DNA of 64,000 nucleotides from Verrucomicrobiota bacterium (GTDB taxonomy: Bacteria > Verrucomicrobiota > Verrucomicrobiia > Limisphaerales > JAEYXS01): NCBI GenBank assembly GCA_023431185.1, contig JAEYXS010000065.1:62001-126000 (forward strand), given 5' to 3'. Numbering within the stretch: the stretch's first letter is position 1; every line of letters begins with the position of its first letter. Below the pieces are notes generated by a model. It was not told where the DNA came from. It was given only the letters and a program-made list of their open reading frames with translations, and ran no database searches. Shown one piece after another: positions 34,191 through 43,285 of this stretch. The position numbers and the translations under genes are program-made.

Positions 34191-35004
34191 GAGGGCATTT
34201 GTGGTTCATGGCGTGAGAACTTGTGCCATACTATGTGCTGGCTGGAAGGGAATGGCAAGAGAGGGAGTTATCCTAGAAGATGCACCACTAAGGGTGCTGA
34301 GGGTGAAGATTTCTTAGCCACGGATTAAACACGGAAACACACACGGATTGGGGAAATATGCTTGTGAGTGATTCTGTCTCCATGGAGCTCACCGGGTTCA
34401 CCGAAGGCTAGCGGTGACGGGAAAATCGATGGCACGATGGCGGCAGGAAAGAGAAGGCGGATCGAGGCGGTCCGGGCGGGAATGATGAATTTTATGTGAA
34501 CGGATTGGAACGTAGTGGAACACAAGGTTAGCGGTCAGACCGAAAAACAGGCATGGTGAAGGCGTGATAGATGAATTTTGTGTGGATGCAGTGGGATGTA
34601 GTGAGATGCATGGTTAGCGGTGGCCGGGATAAAGGGACAGGATGAGGGGCATGAAAACGAAATTTTGTGCAGTTGTACGTGTTATAGCGAGCGTAGTGAT
34701 ACCGGAGGGCTGGAAGCTGTGATTGGATGGGGGCGTGATGAAAGGAACATTTTGTGACGATACAGCCGATGTAGCCGATGGAAGGTTAACGGAGGCGAGG
34801 ATTTGGTGGCAGGATGAGGGCGTATGAGAAACGGAAGTGGATGGAAGATGGTGGATTGTAGATGGGGGGGAAGAGAAAGCCCTTCCAAACATGATGTCGA
34901 TGACGACGACGAGGACGAGAACGAATGGATACGGCAGGATTTTACAATGAGAGGGACCGTTTCATCCATTGCGATGAGGGCAAACTAAAGGTATCTAAGT
35001 AACG
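34191..35004. repeat. Gene-free region with a degenerate 86-87-base tandem repeat
   Basis: No gene is supported in these 814 bases. From about 34480 to 34830 the sequence repeats roughly every 86-87 bases. The anchor AATTTT(G/A)TG occurs at 34488, 34574 and 34661, with CATTTTGTG at 34748. A second anchor, GGTTA(G/A)CGG, occurs at 34526, 34612 and 34784. Each unit also has a GTAG(T/C) word and ends near GATGAGGG(G)C. A CGGAT-rich short repeat (34316-34351) lies at the left side. Confidence 0.65.
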
Positions 35005-38000
35005 ATGCACACGATGGGAAAAGGAATGACCGCGATCTGGGCTGCTTTTATCAGCCTGTGCGTGGGCTCTTGGGCGGTGCTGGGGGCAAGCCCGGCGGGG
35101 AAGGTGGACTTTGCGAAAGATGTCTTACCCATCTTGTCGGACAAGTGTTTCCATTGCCACGGGCCGGATGATGAGGGGCGAAAGGCGAAGCTGCGGTTGG
35201 ATACGGAGGAGGGGGCATTTCGCGTCAACAAGGGCGTGGCGAACATCGTGAAGGGCAAGCCGGAGCAGAGCGAGATGATCGTGCGCATCCTGAGCAAGGA
35301 TGAGGATGACGTGATGCCGCCGCCGTCGTCCCATCGCACACTGACGGAGGAGCAGAAGCAGACCTTGAAGCGGTGGGTGGAGCAGGGCGCGCCGTGGGGC
35401 AAGCATTGGGCCTACACGGAAATCGCGAAGGTCACGCCGCCCAAGGTGAAGAACACGCGGGCGGTGAAGAACCCGATTGACCAGTTCATCCTGGCGCGGC
35501 TAGAGCAGGAAAAGCTGAAGCCCTCGGGGGAGGCGACGAAGGAGCAATTACTGCGGCGGGTGACATTTGACCTGACGGGGTTGCCGCCGACGTTGGCGGA
35601 GATGGATGCGTTCCTGGCGGATAAATCGCCAAAGGCATACGAAAAGGTGATCGACCGCTTGCTGCAATCACCCGCATACGGCGAGCAGATGGCGCGGGAG
35701 TGGCTGGACCTGGCGCGGTATGCGGACACGTTCGGCTATCAGGCGGACGTGGACATGAACATGTATCCGTGGCGCGACTGGGTGATCAAGGCGTTCAACG
35801 AGAATCTGCCCTACGACAAGTTCGTCACGTGGCAACTCGCGGGGGATCTGCTGCCGAAGCCGACGCGGGACCAGTATCTGGCCACGGCGTTCAATCGTCT
35901 GCACCGCCAGACGAATGAGGGCGGAAGCATCGATGAGGAATTCCGCGTGGAATATGTGTCGGATCGCGTGCACACGATGGGCACGGCGTTCCTGAGCCTG
36001 ACGCTGGAGTGTGCCCGGTGCCACGATCACAAATATGATCCGATCAGCCAGAAGGATTATTATTCGCTCAGCGCGTTCTTCGATAATATCGATGAATCGG
36101 GGCTGTATTCGCATTTCACGAAGGCGACACCGACACCGGCATTGAGCCTGTATAAGGATGATCAGGAATCGAAGCACTTGTTGCTCAAGACGCAGATCGC
36201 TGAGGCGGGGGCGAAATTGAAGCGGGTGGAAAAAGAGGCGCAGGGACGGTTTCAGCAATGGAAGAATCCGGGTGCGGCGATGCCGGAGGTGAAGCCCGTG
36301 GCACGGTTCTCTCTGGATGAAGTGAAGGATAACAAGACGCCGAATGCGTTGGGAACGAATGTGGCGGTGCTGATGGATGCACCGAAAGTGGTGGCGGGCA
36401 AGGCGGGGCAGGCGTTGCAGTTCAGCGGGGACAATGAGCTGGAATGCAAGGGCGTGGGCGAATTCAAGCGCACGGATGCGTTCTCCTTCGCGCTTTGGGT
36501 GAAGCCGACGGAGAAGTTGCCGCGGGCGGTGGTGTTCCATCGTTCCCGGGCGTGGAGCGATTCGGGAAGTCGTGGATATGAGCTGGTGCTGGAGGATGGC
36601 AAGCCGTTCTTCGGACTGATCCATTTCTGGCCGGGCAATGCGATCGGCGTGCGGGCAAAGGAAGCGTTGCCGTTGAATGAGTGGTCCCATATCACGGTGA
36701 CATATGATGGATCCAGCAAGGCGGCTGGCGTGGCGCTGTATGTTAATGGCAAGAGACAGGCGATGGATACTGTGCGGGATGGTTTGACGCGAGATATCAT
36801 CCACCGTGCTGAGTGGGGTGATGCGGAAGCCGGAAACATCCCGCTGACTTTGGCGGGGCGGTTCCGTGACAATGGGTTCAAGAACGGAATGATCGACGAG
36901 TTCACGGTGTATGACGTCGCACTGACGGGGTTGGAGGTGGAGAATCTGGTGGCGGTGGCTGGCCAAGCCAAAGTGGAATCGGATGAGCGATTGTTCGTAT
37001 ACTATCTGAACCGTCACGATGAGTTGTATAGGAAAGCGCAAGAGGAGCTGAAACAGTTGCGTGTGGCGGAAAACACGCTGGTTTATGGCGTGCAAGAGAT
37101 CATGGTGATGAAGGAACTGCCGAAGCAGCGCCCGACGTATCTGCTGAAACGCGGCGCGTATGATGCGCCAGCAGATGAAGTGTTTCCCGGGACGCCAGAG
37201 CGCATTTTTGCGATGCCGAAAGAGTATCCGAAGAATCGTTTGGGTTTGGCGCAGTGGATGACTGATGCGCGGAATCCGCTCACGGCGCGCGTGGCGGTGA
37301 ACCGCATCTGGAAACTACACTTTGGACGCGGTCTGGTATCTACGGTGGAGGACTTCGGCGCGCAGAGCCAACGGCCGACACATCCAGAGTTATTGGATTG
37401 GCTGGCACGGCATTACATGGAGTCGGGTTGGAATCGGAAGGCGTTGCACAAGCTCATCCTCATGTCGGCGACTTATCGACAATCCTCGGTGCCGACGAAG
37501 GAGCAGATGGCGAAAGACCCGGAGAATCTGTTACTGGCACGCGGTGCGCGGCATCGCCTGGCAGCGGAGCAGATAAGGGATGCGGCACTGGCGGTGAGTG
37601 GGTTGTTGAATCCAACCATCGGCGGGCAAAGCGTGAAGCCGTATCAACCGGCGGGGCTGTGGGAAGAAGCGGGCACGGGCAAGACGTATGTGCAGGACAA
37701 AGGCGAGAAGCTGTATCGGCGCAGCCTCTACACGTTCTGGCGTCGCACCTCGCCGCCACCATCCATGGTAAGCTTTGATGCGACCTCGCGCGAGATCTGC
37801 ACAGCGAAGCGGGAGACGACCTCGACGCCGTTGCAGGCGTTGGTGCTGCTGAACGATCCGCAGTTTGTAGAGGCGTCACGGGTGCTGGCGGAGAAATTGG
37901 TGAAGGCGGAGCCGCAAGCGGTGGATAAACGAGTGGTCAACAGCTTCCGTTTGTTGGCGGGACGTGTGCCGGACAAGGAAGAGGTGAAGATTCTTGAGGG

Positions 38001-38172
38001 ATTGTTCACGGAGCAGAAAGAGCGTTTTGCGAAAAATAAAGAAGCGGCGCAGAAGCTCTTGAAGACAGGCGAAGCGAAGGCAGGCACGACGTTGGATGCT
38101 GCCGATGTGGCGGCGACGACGATGCTGGTGAGCACGTTGATGAACTTTGACGAATTTGTGATGAAGCGATGA
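35005..38172 (+). CDS. Planctomycete-type cytochrome c with DUF1549, LamG-like and DUF1553 domains
   Basis: A 1055-residue exported protein typical of Planctomycetes and Verrucomicrobia. After a signal peptide it has a PSCyt1 cytochrome c domain with heme site C48-F-H-C51-H52. A DUF1549 domain follows (about 155-360: LLRRVTFDLTGLPPT and EWLDLARYADTFGYQ), with an extra CARCHDH motif. A concanavalin/LamG-like module spans about 430-650, and a C-terminal DUF1553 domain (about 700-1040) has RVAVNRIWKLHFGRGLV and EQIRDAALAVSGLL. Its stop overlaps the DUF1501 gene by 4 bases, the usual pairing. These pairs are thought to help degrade sulfated or complex polysaccharides; the exact reaction is unknown. 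Confidence 0.92.
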   Translation: MHTMGKGMTAIWAAFISLCVGSWAVLGASPAGKVDFAKDVLPILSDKCFHCHGPDDEGRKAKLRLDTEEGAFRVNKGVANIVKGKPEQSEMIVRILSKDEDDVMPPPSSHRTLTEEQKQTLKRWVEQGAPWGKHWAYTEIAKVTPPKVKNTRAVKNPIDQFILARLEQEKLKPSGEATKEQLLRRVTFDLTGLPPTLAEMDAFLADKSPKAYEKVIDRLLQSPAYGEQMAREWLDLARYADTFGYQADVDMNMYPWRDWVIKAFNENLPYDKFVTWQLAGDLLPKPTRDQYLATAFNRLHRQTNEGGSIDEEFRVEYVSDRVHTMGTAFLSLTLECARCHDHKYDPISQKDYYSLSAFFDNIDESGLYSHFTKATPTPALSLYKDDQESKHLLLKTQIAEAGAKLKRVEKEAQGRFQQWKNPGAAMPEVKPVARFSLDEVKDNKTPNALGTNVAVLMDAPKVVAGKAGQALQFSGDNELECKGVGEFKRTDAFSFALWVKPTEKLPRAVVFHRSRAWSDSGSRGYELVLEDGKPFFGLIHFWPGNAIGVRAKEALPLNEWSHITVTYDGSSKAAGVALYVNGKRQAMDTVRDGLTRDIIHRAEWGDAEAGNIPLTLAGRFRDNGFKNGMIDEFTVYDVALTGLEVENLVAVAGQAKVESDERLFVYYLNRHDELYRKAQEELKQLRVAENTLVYGVQEIMVMKELPKQRPTYLLKRGAYDAPADEVFPGTPERIFAMPKEYPKNRLGLAQWMTDARNPLTARVAVNRIWKLHFGRGLVSTVEDFGAQSQRPTHPELLDWLARHYMESGWNRKALHKLILMSATYRQSSVPTKEQMAKDPENLLLARGARHRLAAEQIRDAALAVSGLLNPTIGGQSVKPYQPAGLWEEAGTGKTYVQDKGEKLYRRSLYTFWRRTSPPPSMVSFDATSREICTAKRETTSTPLQALVLLNDPQFVEASRVLAEKLVKAEPQAVDKRVVNSFRLLAGRVPDKEEVKILEGLFTEQKERFAKNKEAAQKLLKTGEAKAGTTLDAADVAATTMLVSTLMNFDEFVMKR

Positions 38173-39644
38173 ATACGAACCATCAACCACTTTGCACGGG
38201 ATCGTTGGATGCGCTGGGCTTGAGCCGGCGCCAGTTCTTGAACCGTTTCGGTCTTGGGCTGGGCGGAATCGCGCTCGCGAACTTGGTCAATCCGGTGAGT
38301 TCATTTGGTGCGGCGACACAAGCGGCGGACAAGGGCATCTTGAACGGGCAGACGCATTTTCCGGCGAAGGCGAAGCGGGTGATCTACCTCTTCATGAGCG
38401 GCGGTCCGTCGCAGTTGGAAACGTTCGATTACAAGCCGTTGCTCAATGAAAGGAATGGCGAGCAGTTGCCGGACTCGGTGCGCAAGGGGCAACGGCTGAC
38501 AGGCATGTCGGGTAATCAGGCGTCGCTGCCGCTGGCAGGGTCCATCTACAAGTTCGGTCAGCATGGAAAGAACGGTGCGTGGGTGAGTGAGTTGCTGCCG
38601 CATACGGCGAAGGTGGTGGATGACATTTGCATCGTGCGCTCGATGTTCACGGAGGCGATCAATCACGATCCAGCGATCACGTTTTTGCAGACGGGTTCGC
38701 AGCTTTCCGGCAGGCCGAGCATCGGCGCGTGGCTGCATTATGGCTTGGGCAGTGATAATGAGAATTTGCCGTCGTTCGTGGTGCTGATCACGAAGGGCAA
38801 AACGGATCAGCCACTTTACTCGCGCTTGTGGGGCAGCGGGTTTCTGCCGTCGCGGCATCAAGGCGTGCAGTTCCGCTCGGGCAAAGATCCGGTGCTATAT
38901 CTGAACAACCCGGAAGGCATCGATGGCGAGGGGCGTCGCATGATGCTGGATCGCTTGCGTGAACTGCACGAGCACAGTGCGGCGAAGGTGCAAGATGCGG
39001 AGATCGATACACGTATCGCGCAGTACGAGATGGCGTATCGTATGCAGACGAGCGTGCCGGATGTGATGGATCTCTCGAAGGAGTCGCAAGCAACACTGGA
39101 TATGTATGGGCCGGATGCGAAGAAGCCCGGAACCTTTGCGGCGAATTGCCTGCAGGCGCGGCGTTTGGCCGAGCGCGGGGTGAAGTTCATCCAACTCTAT
39201 CACCAAGGTTGGGATCAGCACGGCGGTTTGCCGGGTGGCATCAAACGGCAATGCCAGGAGACGGATCAACCGGCGGCAGCGTTGCTCCAGGATTTGAAGC
39301 AGCGCGGGATGCTCGATGATACGCTGGTGGTGTGGGGTGGTGAGTTCGGGCGCACGAATTATTCGCAGGGCAAGTTGACGCCGACGAATTACGGGCGTGA
39401 TCATCATCCGCGCTGTTTCAGCATCTGGATGGCGGGCGGCGGTATTAAGCCGGGTGTGGTGTATGGCGAGACGGACGAATTTGGCTACAATGTGACGAGC
39501 AAGGGCGTGCACGTGCATGATTTCCACGCGACGATGCTGCATCTACTGGGCATCGATCACGAGCGGTTGACGTTCAAGTATCAAGGGCGTTACTTCCGGC
39601 TCACGGATGTGCACGGGCATGTGGTGAAGGATATTTTGATGTGA
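38169..39644 (+). CDS. DUF1501 protein (sulfatase/alkaline-phosphatase fold), Tat-exported
   Basis: A 491-residue protein, partner of the upstream cytochrome/DUF1549 gene, whose stop it overlaps (ATGA). The N-terminus has a twin-arginine signal (LSRRQFLNRFG). Family landmarks are AKRVIYLFMSGGPSQLETFDYKP, KVVDDICIVRSMFTEAINHDPA, VWGGEFGRTNYSQGK and GRDHHPRCFSIWMAGGGIKPG, ending with HVHDFHATMLHLLGIDHERLT. The fold is that of sulfatases and alkaline phosphatases, with metal-binding Asp and His residues. The exact substrate is unknown; action in the periplasm with the cytochrome partner is likely. Confidence 0.92.
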   Translation: MNTNHQPLCTGSLDALGLSRRQFLNRFGLGLGGIALANLVNPVSSFGAATQAADKGILNGQTHFPAKAKRVIYLFMSGGPSQLETFDYKPLLNERNGEQLPDSVRKGQRLTGMSGNQASLPLAGSIYKFGQHGKNGAWVSELLPHTAKVVDDICIVRSMFTEAINHDPAITFLQTGSQLSGRPSIGAWLHYGLGSDNENLPSFVVLITKGKTDQPLYSRLWGSGFLPSRHQGVQFRSGKDPVLYLNNPEGIDGEGRRMMLDRLRELHEHSAAKVQDAEIDTRIAQYEMAYRMQTSVPDVMDLSKESQATLDMYGPDAKKPGTFAANCLQARRLAERGVKFIQLYHQGWDQHGGLPGGIKRQCQETDQPAAALLQDLKQRGMLDDTLVVWGGEFGRTNYSQGKLTPTNYGRDHHPRCFSIWMAGGGIKPGVVYGETDEFGYNVTSKGVHVHDFHATMLHLLGIDHERLTFKYQGRYFRLTDVHGHVVKDILM

Positions 39645-39705
39645 GTTAGGAGAGTTTTTATCGAGGTGGCGTTCCGGGGCGAATGCTGCTTAGGTAGGAG
39701 GCGAT

Positions 39706-40494
39706 ATGGGTTCGCGTTTAAAGAATAGAGTCATCGTCATCATCGGCGGCACGAGTGGCATCGGGCTGGCGGCTGCTGAGGCGATTGTAGCTGAGGGAGC
39801 GAAGGTGGTGTCGGTGGGATTGGACCGGGTGACGTCGCTAAAGGCACAGAAGCTTTTGGGCAAAGCGGCGAAGGTCCTCACGGCGGATGCTTCGCGACCG
39901 GATACGGCAGGGAAGGCAATCAAAACTGCACTTAAAAATTTCAAAGGATTTCACGGGCTCTATCACGTGGCGGGTGGCAGTGGCCGGAAGATGGGCGATG
40001 GGCCCTTGCACGAATGCACGGATACGGGCTGGTCTTATACGCTGGGGGTGAATCTGGATTCCCTGTTCTACTCGAATCGCGCGGCGGTGCAGCAGCTTCT
40101 CAAGCAAGGGTCGGGCGGTGTAGTGCTGAATCTCGCCTCGGTGCTGGCGTGGTCGCCGTCACCGAAATTCTTCAGCACGCATGCGTATGCTACGGCGAAG
40201 GCGGGAATTGTCGGGCTGACGCGAGCTTCGGCGGCTTATTACGCGACGCAGAACATCCGCTTCAACGTGCTTGCACCGGGATTGGTGGCGACGCCGATGT
40301 CCGAACGCGCGCAGACGAATGAGGCGATCATGAAGTTCATTCGGACAAAGCAGCCTTTGGATGGCGGACGTATCGGGCAGCCAGAAGACTTGAGTGCGGC
40401 GGCGGTTTTCTTGCTGTCGGACGAGGCGAAGTTCATCACCGGCCAGGTGCTGGCGGTGGATGGCGGCTGGGAAGTGACGGAAGGAGGCGCATAA
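39706..40494 (+). CDS. Short-chain dehydrogenase/reductase
   Basis: A 262-residue NAD(P)-dependent oxidoreductase of the classical SDR type. It has the cofactor motif GGTSGIG (14-20), a Ser in LNLASVLAW, the catalytic Y-x-x-x-K in HAYATAKAGIVGL, and the usual end DEAKFITGQVLAVDGGW. The second position of the N-motif (VAGGSG) is unusual where NNAG is common. Substrate unknown. It starts 61 bases after the DUF1501 gene; the ROK kinase follows 46 bases later. Confidence 0.9.
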   Translation: MGSRLKNRVIVIIGGTSGIGLAAAEAIVAEGAKVVSVGLDRVTSLKAQKLLGKAAKVLTADASRPDTAGKAIKTALKNFKGFHGLYHVAGGSGRKMGDGPLHECTDTGWSYTLGVNLDSLFYSNRAAVQQLLKQGSGGVVLNLASVLAWSPSPKFFSTHAYATAKAGIVGLTRASAAYYATQNIRFNVLAPGLVATPMSERAQTNEAIMKFIRTKQPLDGGRIGQPEDLSAAAVFLLSDEAKFITGQVLAVDGGWEVTEGGA

Positions 40495-40540
40495 TTTCGC
40501 GGTTGTAGTCCGGCGGAATGGCGGCAGATTGGAGGTGTTG

Positions 40541-41503
40541 ATGAAAATTGAACCTTACGCGTTAGGTATCGATCTGGGCGGTTCGAGCGTGAAGGCTGTC
40601 GTGGTGACGGCCCGGGGAGAAGTGCTGGTCAAGCGGCAGGAAGATTTTGATGCTAGTGCAAGCATGGACTGGGCGAAACGCATCTCGGGGATCGTGCGGG
40701 GATTTACGGCAGAGCAGGGTAAGGATCCGATTGCCATTGGGCTTTCTGCACCAGGACTAGCCGCGGCGGATGGGAAATCCATCGCGAATATGCCGGGGCG
40801 TCTGGCGGGATTGGTCGGGCTGGACTGGACAAAACATTTGCAGATGGAGAAGACCGTGCCGGTGCTGAATGACGGGCATGCGGCCTTGCTCGGTGAAGTG
40901 TGGATGGGCGCGGGCAAAGGCTGCCAGAATGTCATCATGCTGACACTAGGCACAGGCGTGGGCGGAGCGGCGATCGTGGATGGGCAACTTTTGCGCGGGC
41001 GCCTAGGGCGGGCAGGGCATTTGGGGCATACGAGTCTGGATCCCGATGGAGTAACGGATATCTGCGGCACGCCGGGCAGCTTGGAAGTGGCCATCGGGAA
41101 TTGCACCATCAGCGAACGCTCAGGCGGACGGTTTGCCACTACGCACGATCTTATCGCGGCGTATAAATCCGACGATGCGAAGGCGAAAGAGATTTGGTTG
41201 AAATCGGTGAAAGCACTCGCAGCGGGTGTGTGTTCCTTTATCAACATCCTGGACCCGGAGGTGGTCATCATCGGCGGGGGTATCGCCCGGGCGGGAGAAG
41301 CTTTGTTCAAGCCGTTGGAAGAATTTCTGGAATCGATGGAATGGCAACCCACAGGCACTCGCGCGAAGATTGTGCCGGCACAGGTGGGTGAGTATGCAGG
41401 GGCGTTGGGAGCGGCGTATCATGCGCTGTGTTTCAATAATAAGCCGCAACGTCAGGGCAAGTGGCGCATCGACCTCGTGCCGTACGTGCACAAGGCGGGA
41501 TAA
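40541..41503 (+). CDS. ROK-family sugar kinase-like protein
   Basis: A 320-residue protein. N-terminal phosphate-binding motif LGIDLGGSSVKAVVV, then PGRLAGLVGLDW, VLNDGHAALLGEVWMGAG with the catalytic Asp, LTLGTGVGGAAIVDG and GHLGHTSLD. The usual ROK zinc cysteines (CxCGxxGC) are reduced to DICGTPGSLE, so the zinc site is probably lost. It most likely phosphorylates glucose or a related sugar; a regulator role is less likely as no HTH is present. GGAGG five bases before the ATG fixes the start; the frame opens 12 bases earlier at TTG. Confidence 0.88.
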   Translation: MKIEPYALGIDLGGSSVKAVVVTARGEVLVKRQEDFDASASMDWAKRISGIVRGFTAEQGKDPIAIGLSAPGLAAADGKSIANMPGRLAGLVGLDWTKHLQMEKTVPVLNDGHAALLGEVWMGAGKGCQNVIMLTLGTGVGGAAIVDGQLLRGRLGRAGHLGHTSLDPDGVTDICGTPGSLEVAIGNCTISERSGGRFATTHDLIAAYKSDDAKAKEIWLKSVKALAAGVCSFINILDPEVVIIGGGIARAGEALFKPLEEFLESMEWQPTGTRAKIVPAQVGEYAGALGAAYHALCFNNKPQRQGKWRIDLVPYVHKAG

Positions 41504-41505
41504 AC

Positions 41506-41931
41506 GTGCGCAACTGGATTTTAATTCTGGAGGACAATCAGGAACGCAGGGATGGTTTCATCGAAGTTCTCAAGGAGTTGGCTCACGGATCCGAAATCAT
41601 TTTCTGGAATAATGCACGAGTAATGATCAGGGAGTTGCCCGCTCACCTCGGAAATGCCCGGTTGATCTCACTGGATCATGATCTCAATGAAGTGCCTGCT
41701 TCAGAGGATGCGGCTGACGGATTGCTGGTAGCTGAGTTTCTTGCCAGACAAACACCTGTTTGCCCCTTGGTTGTGCATTCATCCAACTACGAACGCTCTC
41801 TGTCCATGGTGAATGAGCTTAACTATTCCGGCTGGCAAGTGGAACGCGTGGGACCAGTCTGCGCAGACTGGATCACCAGTCTCTGGAGGCCGGTCATCGC
41901 CCAATTACTGATCAGGAGCAAAGGAGCTTAA
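41506..41931 (+). CDS. Receiver-like protein of the cyclic-phosphate-processing (cREC) type
   Basis: About 141 residues from a GTG start two bases after the ROK stop. It begins with a receiver-like strand and acidic turn (WILILEDNQERRDGF). The motif LISLDHDL in place of the usual phospho-acceptor strand, and the later CPLVVHSSNYERSLSMVNEL, are the signature of the cREC domain, which has been proposed to process cyclic phosphate ends of RNA. No RNA-repair genes adjoin it, so that role is only a family-based suggestion. Its stop overlaps the end of the convergent GDSL gene by 4 bases. Confidence 0.7.
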   Translation: MRNWILILEDNQERRDGFIEVLKELAHGSEIIFWNNARVMIRELPAHLGNARLISLDHDLNEVPASEDAADGLLVAEFLARQTPVCPLVVHSSNYERSLSMVNELNYSGWQVERVGPVCADWITSLWRPVIAQLLIRSKGA

Positions 41932-43202
41932 GGCAGCTCTTTCAGCCGTATCCGCCGGTATTCCATGATGCCGCGGTCGCCCTCCAGGCCGATGGGGCCG
42001 GTCGCCGGCACCTTCATCGCGGCGTTTAGCACCTCGCCATTGCTGGTGCAGTGGGCAACGCCATTGGTCACCGTGACCACCACCTCATTCCAGTCCTGCG
42101 CTTTGTAGTTCTTCAGGTCCTTGTAAGGGCCGGCGATAGGGTAGTCTCGGCATTGCAATTGTGGTTGGCGGATGAAGATACCGCTGTCCGCATTCACTCC
42201 GGCACGGAACTCGAGCTTGAGGATAAAATCCTTGGGGAACTGTTGCGTGGTCCAGATCTGTTGAATTTTCCGATAATCGGGCGGATAGTTCACGATGAGC
42301 ACTCCGTTCTTGGCCGTGTAACGTCCGTCGATGCTCGCAGCTTTGCCATCAAAGTTATTGGTTTTATAACCCCAGCCCGTGAGGTCTTTTCCGTTGAATA
42401 GACGCTTGAAACCTTCCTCTGGCTTGAACGTGTCGGTGGGAGATTCCAGCAATCCCAGCACAGAGAGGGCAGGGCGCAAAGCACTGGCCCACTTCGCATA
42501 ACCCTCCTTGTTCGGGTGCAGAAGATCCGGGAACTCCTCTTTCTTCGCATCACCTTCGGCATTGGCGAAGAGCAGCCAGGTCTCCACCAGCGTCACTTGC
42601 GGATTGCCCTTGATCGCCGCCTGATACAGCTCGTTGATCTTCTTGATCTTGTCCGCCGGACGTTTCTTCGTATCGGAACTCGGGAACACCTGGTTCAAGA
42701 TGACCGGCATCTTGGGATTGTGTTTTTGAAATTCGGCCAGCAGCAGCCTGAGATTCGCAGTGATCGTTTCGGGATCGGCTTGCTCTTCGAGATCGTTGGT
42801 GCCGATGAGCAGGACGATCGCCTTGGGTTTGAGCGAGAGCACATCCTCTTCCAGACGGATGAGCACGCCACGCGTCGTATCCCCGCTGATACCGCGGTTG
42901 GCGACTTTCATGCCTGGAAAACTGTTGCCCAGATTATCGCCCCAGCCTTGCGTGATAGAATCGCCCAGGAACACCACGGCGTTCTGATCCTGCTGCACAC
43001 GTTGTGCCCACCCCGTGCGCTTTTGCACCCAGAGTTTCTTGAACCAATCGTATCGCCGGATCGGTCCAGCACCGGGCAGTCCATCATCCTTCTCGGGAAT
43101 CTGGTAATGAGCCGGGTCTTTCGTGGCTGCTGGCTGCGCGGGCAGGGTGGTGATCGAGCCAGCCAAAGCGAGAACGAGCGCGAGTGAACGCAAAGTTTTC
43201 AT
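41928..43202 (-). CDS. Exported GDSL/SGNH esterase fused to a DUF1080 (3-keto-glycoside hydrolase-like) domain
   Basis: A 424-residue secreted fusion. A signal peptide (about 22 residues) precedes an SGNH hydrolase at about 70-245, with block I GDSITQGWGDN, block III GTND and the D-x-x-H of DLLHPNKEG. Residues about 255-424 are a DUF1080 domain (FKRLFNGKDLTGWGYK, DFILKLEFRAGVNADSGIFIRQPQ, GPIGLEGDRGIMEYRRIRLKEL), a jelly-roll fold common in PVC bacteria. An ester-bearing glycan is the likely substrate. It converges with the cREC gene and overlaps it by 4 bases. Confidence 0.9.
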   Translation of the reverse strand: MKTLRSLALVLALAGSITTLPAQPAATKDPAHYQIPEKDDGLPGAGPIRRYDWFKKLWVQKRTGWAQRVQQDQNAVVFLGDSITQGWGDNLGNSFPGMKVANRGISGDTTRGVLIRLEEDVLSLKPKAIVLLIGTNDLEEQADPETITANLRLLLAEFQKHNPKMPVILNQVFPSSDTKKRPADKIKKINELYQAAIKGNPQVTLVETWLLFANAEGDAKKEEFPDLLHPNKEGYAKWASALRPALSVLGLLESPTDTFKPEEGFKRLFNGKDLTGWGYKTNNFDGKAASIDGRYTAKNGVLIVNYPPDYRKIQQIWTTQQFPKDFILKLEFRAGVNADSGIFIRQPQLQCRDYPIAGPYKDLKNYKAQDWNEVVVTVTNGVAHCTSNGEVLNAAMKVPATGPIGLEGDRGIMEYRRIRLKELP

Positions 43203-43285
43203 GTGTATGCCCGGAATGGTTTGCTGATTTCGTCCTACGAGGCAATAACGATGTCACCACCATCGAGTTGAAGCCGTCGGACTGA

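Noticed and set aside
34480..34830. CRISPR array
   Set aside because: The repeated units are long (86-87 bases), decayed throughout and contain no short exact repeats with unique spacers; no cas genes lie in the window.
35668..37095. 475-codon frame opposite the cytochrome/DUF1549 gene
   Set aside because: It is the antisense shadow of a well-matched gene and is rich in His and Arg from the reverse frame.
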